Shown here: in pieces, positions 60,281 through 64,000 of the stretch | How the letters are laid out: each line of letters begins with the position of its first letter | Numbering within the stretch: the first letter of the stretch is position 1 | DNA from: Chlamydoabsidia padenii | Lineage: Eukaryota > Mucoromycota > Mucoromycetes > Mucorales > Cunninghamellaceae | Length of the DNA stretch: 64,000 bases | Direction of reading: 5' to 3' | NCBI GenBank assembly: GCA_025330725.1 | Contig: JAIWND010000013.1 | Span: 310,001 to 374,000, forward strand | The notes under the pieces: model-generated | The model's database searches: none | Told to the model about the DNA's origin: nothing | What the model saw: only the letters and a program-made list of their open reading frames with translations | Made by a program: the position numbers and the translations under genes

Positions 60281-60619
60281 CTTTTACCTACCTTTCACAA
60301 TCCCCAGAGACCAATATGCATTCAGAGTCATACTTGTCACCACACTTGAATTGTCAAGCCCACACACTTCCCTCATTGCCGTTTGTGTATCAAAGACTTT
60401 GATTCGATGATTATCAACATCCACTACCTTGACTGGGCCACCATGTCCCCAAGTTGCTGTGATCCTGTATTTCCGTTTAAAGTATTGTCGATGAAAGAGG
60501 TTGAGTCGATGATTAGGAGGAGCCAGTAATTCGTCACCACAGATGCTAGAGTTGCGCCGTTGATATAATAAGTTGTGCAGAGTGACTTTTGGGTTGCTTC
60601 GTCACGAAGTAGAGAGTTC

Positions 60620-60654
<35 letters not shown>

Positions 60655-61150
60655 GATACATGTGCTGCTCTTGCCAAGGTCTTGGGATCGTCAATGAAGG
60701 ACACGACATGTAGTGATATTTCAAATGGCAGTTCTTTAAGGAAGTCTACTTTGAACCTTGGTGCAATAAGGCTGTTAAGATAAGATAGTTGTAAAGTGTT
60801 GCAGCAGTTGATGAGTTTGCTAAAAAGGCTGGTTTCTGTTGATGGTTTGATGATACAGTTGTTGGAAGAAGGTGTAATAGGGTTTACTTGTACGTTACCA
60901 GTAATATTGGCAGTATGAGAAGGATAATCCAAGATGCATCAGACCGATCATCATGATGCCTTTGTCGTTGGATGTTGGTGTTCGATTAATAACAGAGGTT
61001 GAAGAAGAAGAGGAAGGACCAGTAAAGTTAAAGCTAGGTAGTGTTACAGGTGGTGACAATATTTCATCAGGTCTACAAATGTCCAAAAGTGATGAAGGTC
61101 CAGTCCAGTTTGATTGTGTAGGGGATATAACTCGTCATTATAGGAGTACG
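60020..61150 (-). pseudogene. F-box/WD40-like pseudogene, copy C
   Basis: Third decayed copy, close to copy B. Blocks: PPVTLPSFNFTGPSSSSSTS, TETSLFSKLINCC, FLKELPFEISLHVVSFIDD, then HVSTFF running into a homopolymer that expands it to eleven Phe codons, then NHRLNLSLFHRQYF-like sequence in another frame. The A run at 60621-60651 is 31 nt where copies A and B have 9. Confidence 0.75.
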
Positions 61151-61563
61151 TAATAACGATGAGTGATATTGAGATGGATGAGAATTCAAAGAGTTAAAAA
61201 CGTAAAAGTATAAAGTCCAGTGTAGAGAGGGAGAATAAGAGAGAATAAAGTAAAAGAAGATGCAATATAAATGAATAAAAAAAGGGAAAAGTGGAGAAAG
61301 AAGAGGAGAAAAGAAAATCTCAACAGAGAAATTTTTTATACCATTTCCATTTTCAAGCCACTACCTGCATGGGTGATAATCTATTCAATATAAAACCTAC
61401 GTAATACAACTTGAATACTTGATTAAAGTATTTCTATTATAATTGGGAACGATCCATGAGGTGAAGTGATTACATGGGCAGGGGGATCTTTTTCCTAATG
61501 CATTGTGTCCTGAATCTTTGGGTTTTGGAATTCCAACCCCGACTCACTCGTTTCGTTATACTG

Positions 61564-62030
61564 GATGTGGAATGAAAATCGACACACAAGACCAAACTTG
61601 ATTCAAAACCCGCTTACTCTTGCCTTGAATCTTAAGAGAGCTCTACTGGCTTAATGAACAAGTGATGCTAATGACAAAAGTGACCATGTGCATTCCTTAG
61701 TCTATTTCCAACAAAGTTTACATAATGGCCAATATACCAAGTATCTTGTATAGAGCGGTATAGCCTCAAGATCGTTTTAACCTGACTATTGTGAAAAAAG
61801 TTGCAGGATGAAAATTGACACACAAGACAAAACTTATTTCAAAACCCGCTTACTCTCGCCTGGAATTTTAAGAGAGCTCTACTAACTTAATGAACAAGCG
61901 ATGCTAATGACAAAAGTGACCATGTGCATTCCTTAGTCTATTTCCAACAAAGTTTACATAATGGTCATTGTACCAAGTCCTCTGTATGGAGCAGTATAGC
62001 CTCAAGATTGTTTTAACCTGACTTTTAAAA
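61564..62030 (+). repeat. R1 repeat, locus 3 (two tandem units)
   Basis: Units about 61564-61790 and 61806-62030, very like the 8.2-kb pair, which also directly follows a tRNA-Lys/F-box copy. Confidence 0.85.
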
Positions 62031-62059
62031 AAAAATCAAGTTTTGATATTTGATATTTG

Positions 62060-62105
62060 GTATTTGTGTTTTGTTAAAGGGTGGGGGTGCTTGTTGGCGA
62101 GTACA

Positions 62106-62147
<42 letters not shown>

Positions 62148-62240
62148 CAGGCGATTTAACGGTACTCGTTTTCAAGCCTGACTGGGGTTCAAATTACATG
62201 ATTTCTGAGGGAAGGGAAAGGCTCGTCAGGAAGAATGCAT
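62060..62240 (+). repeat. R1-associated downstream module with inserted T40
   Basis: Matches 46770-46890 but a run of 40 T followed by CAG (62108-62150) interrupts it between GAGTACATC and GCGATTTAACGG. Confidence 0.75.
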
Positions 62241-62559
62241 GACAAAAGCATCTATTTTATTACTGTGCTAGATCTTCAATGCACATTAGGATAAGTCAAG
62301 ATATCAAACAACACTAATAACATCCACAATCCAAAGTATTAGAAAGATACGATGGATGATAAAAAAAAATAAAAGTTCAAAGCAGCCTTCACACTGCCAA
62401 TACAAAAAAAGGATATAGTCGGAGTTTGATGATCAAATTGATGCATGAATCACATTAAGGACAGATTTTAATCATGTCTATTTTATTACAAGTGAGTTAA
62501 AACACAAAGCTACATAATATACAACATAACTAATCTAATACATAAAAAAGAGTATTTCA

Positions 62560-63630
62560 AAGAGTATTTAAGACTAGGCAAGACCAGATTGTTGTATTTG
62601 CTGGGCGATTGATTGTTGATGGCACAAGATCCTTCAACGAAACAGGAGATATTCGATTTCAGCAACAGAAGACGTCAAAGTGATATACCCACCATGCTTC
62701 CATGGCATATACCGCCACCAATCAATTGTAGACCTTTGATCATCCGAGCCAGTTCCACGATATCCACACACCCATAGATATATGTACTTTGGAGTCATAA
62801 AAGATCAACTCTGCTAGATCCTTTTGGTGTGATGATAGGTAAGAGTCGAGTCGGTGTCGAGAGGTCTGCCGTGAATATATAATACTATCGTTAATGCTGC
62901 ACAAAGATTAGTCTAATCCCATCCAAAGGAAACCTGTGATTTGATTAGTAAGTGTTTTAGTATCTTGTTATGGTCCCTTATTAAACAACCTTTTTTTCAA
63001 TATGACTATATCTGTTTCTATATGTCAAATACGCATTCATCAGCAAAGGTAATCATGGAAGGTCAGATCCAATACTTTAGATCCATAGTCAACGGTGTTA
63101 TCAAAGGAGACAAATAAGGTCTCCATTCCCTACAATAAACAACAAATGATTAGTATATCATATTATCATCCACCGTCCTTTTTTTCTTTCTCCTTCTTCT
63201 TTTTACCCTACTGTACCTTGTATTACACCCACTTGAGGAGAAGCCACCAGAGTTACAATACAGTACCTTGTGCAACTAATTATTGATATAGACCCAAGCA
63301 TGAGCCTTTAGTCTACTTGAATAGACAAAAATCCTTGTTCAGTGATGAGTCATTGCTGTCTTACTACATTACAAGTAATTTTACCTTTAATGAGGAGGTG
63401 CTAAAGTCAAAGGTGTAAAGAGGGATTCGTGTTGGTGTTGTCGTAGCTATACTTTATTGATTTGTTGAATATATTCGCTTTAGCAGGGTACTTGAGTGGC
63501 TGCTATATAATATAAAAGGTGGTTAGTCATTCAACAAAGAATCAGTTATAGCACTAACCTTCGGTGTAAAGTGGTCTACGTTTCGGTAAGGATTAATGAT
63601 CGTCCATGGGGGAGTGTTATAACTAAATAA
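62560..63630 (-). other. Cluster of exon-like segments, unresolved minus-strand gene or pseudogene
   Basis: Protein-like minus-strand stretches bounded by splice-like sites: YNTPPWTIINPYRNVDHFTP (about 63565-63624), QPLKYPAKANIFNKSI (about 63460-63505), TRIPLYTFDFSTSSLK ending in a GTAAAA donor (about 63388-63440), METLFVSFDNTVDYGSK after TTATTGTAG (about 63060-63135), then DIVELARMIKGLQLIGGG near 62700. I could not join all of them in one frame and do not recognise the family. Either a diverged multi-exon gene or a decayed one. Confidence 0.3.
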
Positions 63631-63639
63631 AAAAGTGGT

Positions 63640-64000
63640 GTCATTCCAATAAAGTAGTTATATTCAAGTTGAATGGATTAACACATAGCTAATGTGGAAG
63701 GTAGGGGAAAAAAAAAAAAAAGAAGAAAGAGGGGAAAATGTTTCGGAAGCAACCCGACCCACTGAATATATATTCAAATCCCGCCACCTGCCCTGACTTT
63801 TTAGTAGACAATGATCGATGGTATTATTGCCTAGCCAAATCAATATTTTAAAGCATGATGTTCCTGTAGCTTATTCAATAGTGATTCACAGAGTAATTTT
63901 GATCAACCATGTTAAAGAAGGGGGGAAACAGTTTCATCATTTTCACACGCCGCCTGCATGAACTTTCATTTTCGAAGAGAACTAGATTGGGGGTGGTGTA
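63640..64000. other. Window end, no gene seen
   Basis: Contains an exact TTCAAATCCCGCC element (63773-63785) and the variant TTTCACACGCCGCC near 63942. Confidence 0.5.

Overview
The window looks like nuclear DNA of an early-diverging filamentous fungus, most likely Mucoromycota/Mucorales. Genes are compact, with many short GT-AG introns (about 50-110 nt). Intron 3' ends carry very long T tracts, flanks are AT-rich, and the conserved proteins have a fungal set of families. One intron in CLP1 has the hallmarks of the U12 (minor) spliceosome, which zygomycete fungi kept and Dikarya mostly lost. All identifications come from reading motifs in the sequence; no search was run.

Layout. 0-4.6 kb: RPS18, an unknown leucine-rich-like protein, a two-finger C2H2 factor and a tiny complex-I-like (NDUFB2-like) reading with a frame break. 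4.6-18.4 kb: a repeat-rich accessory block. It holds two of three copies of a duplicated unit (tRNA-Lys(CTT) plus a decayed F-box/WD40 pseudogene), a cardiolipin synthase pseudogene, unidentified coding relics, and a young non-autonomous LTR retrotransposon with identical-looking 249-bp LTRs. 18.4-39.9 kb: a gene-dense core with ING/PHD, RIO1 kinase, HSF-type factor, MNN9/ANP1-type mannosyltransferase, CLP1, PCID2/Thp1, GAPDH, a 494-aa unknown, DHFR and an arrestin-like protein. 39.9-43.9 kb: repeats, a relic and a small membrane protein. 44-58.2 kb: APRT, TAP42/IGBP1, a BAR-PH-GRAM-VASt protein of the SIP3/Lam type, a PEX26-like protein, a single-TM protein, a WHI2-like protein, eL30 and RAD6. 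58.2-64 kb: an LTR-like fragment, the third tRNA-Lys/F-box unit, tandem 240-bp repeats and an unresolved cluster of exon-like segments.

For most multi-exon genes I joined exons by hand at GT-AG sites and checked that phases agree through to the stop codon. Exon coordinates are given in the evidence fields.

Main discovery candidates: (1) a short element, TTYAAATCCCG(C) / (G)CGGGATTTRAA, with 20 exact matches by eye. It or a close variant lies about 55-160 bp upstream of nearly every start codon, in either orientation. It resembles an E2F half-site fused to a CHR (TTTRAA) box. (2) An AT-AC U12-type intron in CLP1. (3) A tRNA-Lys/F-box duplication with an LTR element inserted beside one tRNA; the unoccupied target site is visible in a sister copy. 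(4) A dispersed 240-bp repeat family whose units carry a version of the same promoter-like element near one end. (5) A conserved hairpin motif near the tRNAs with compensatory base changes.
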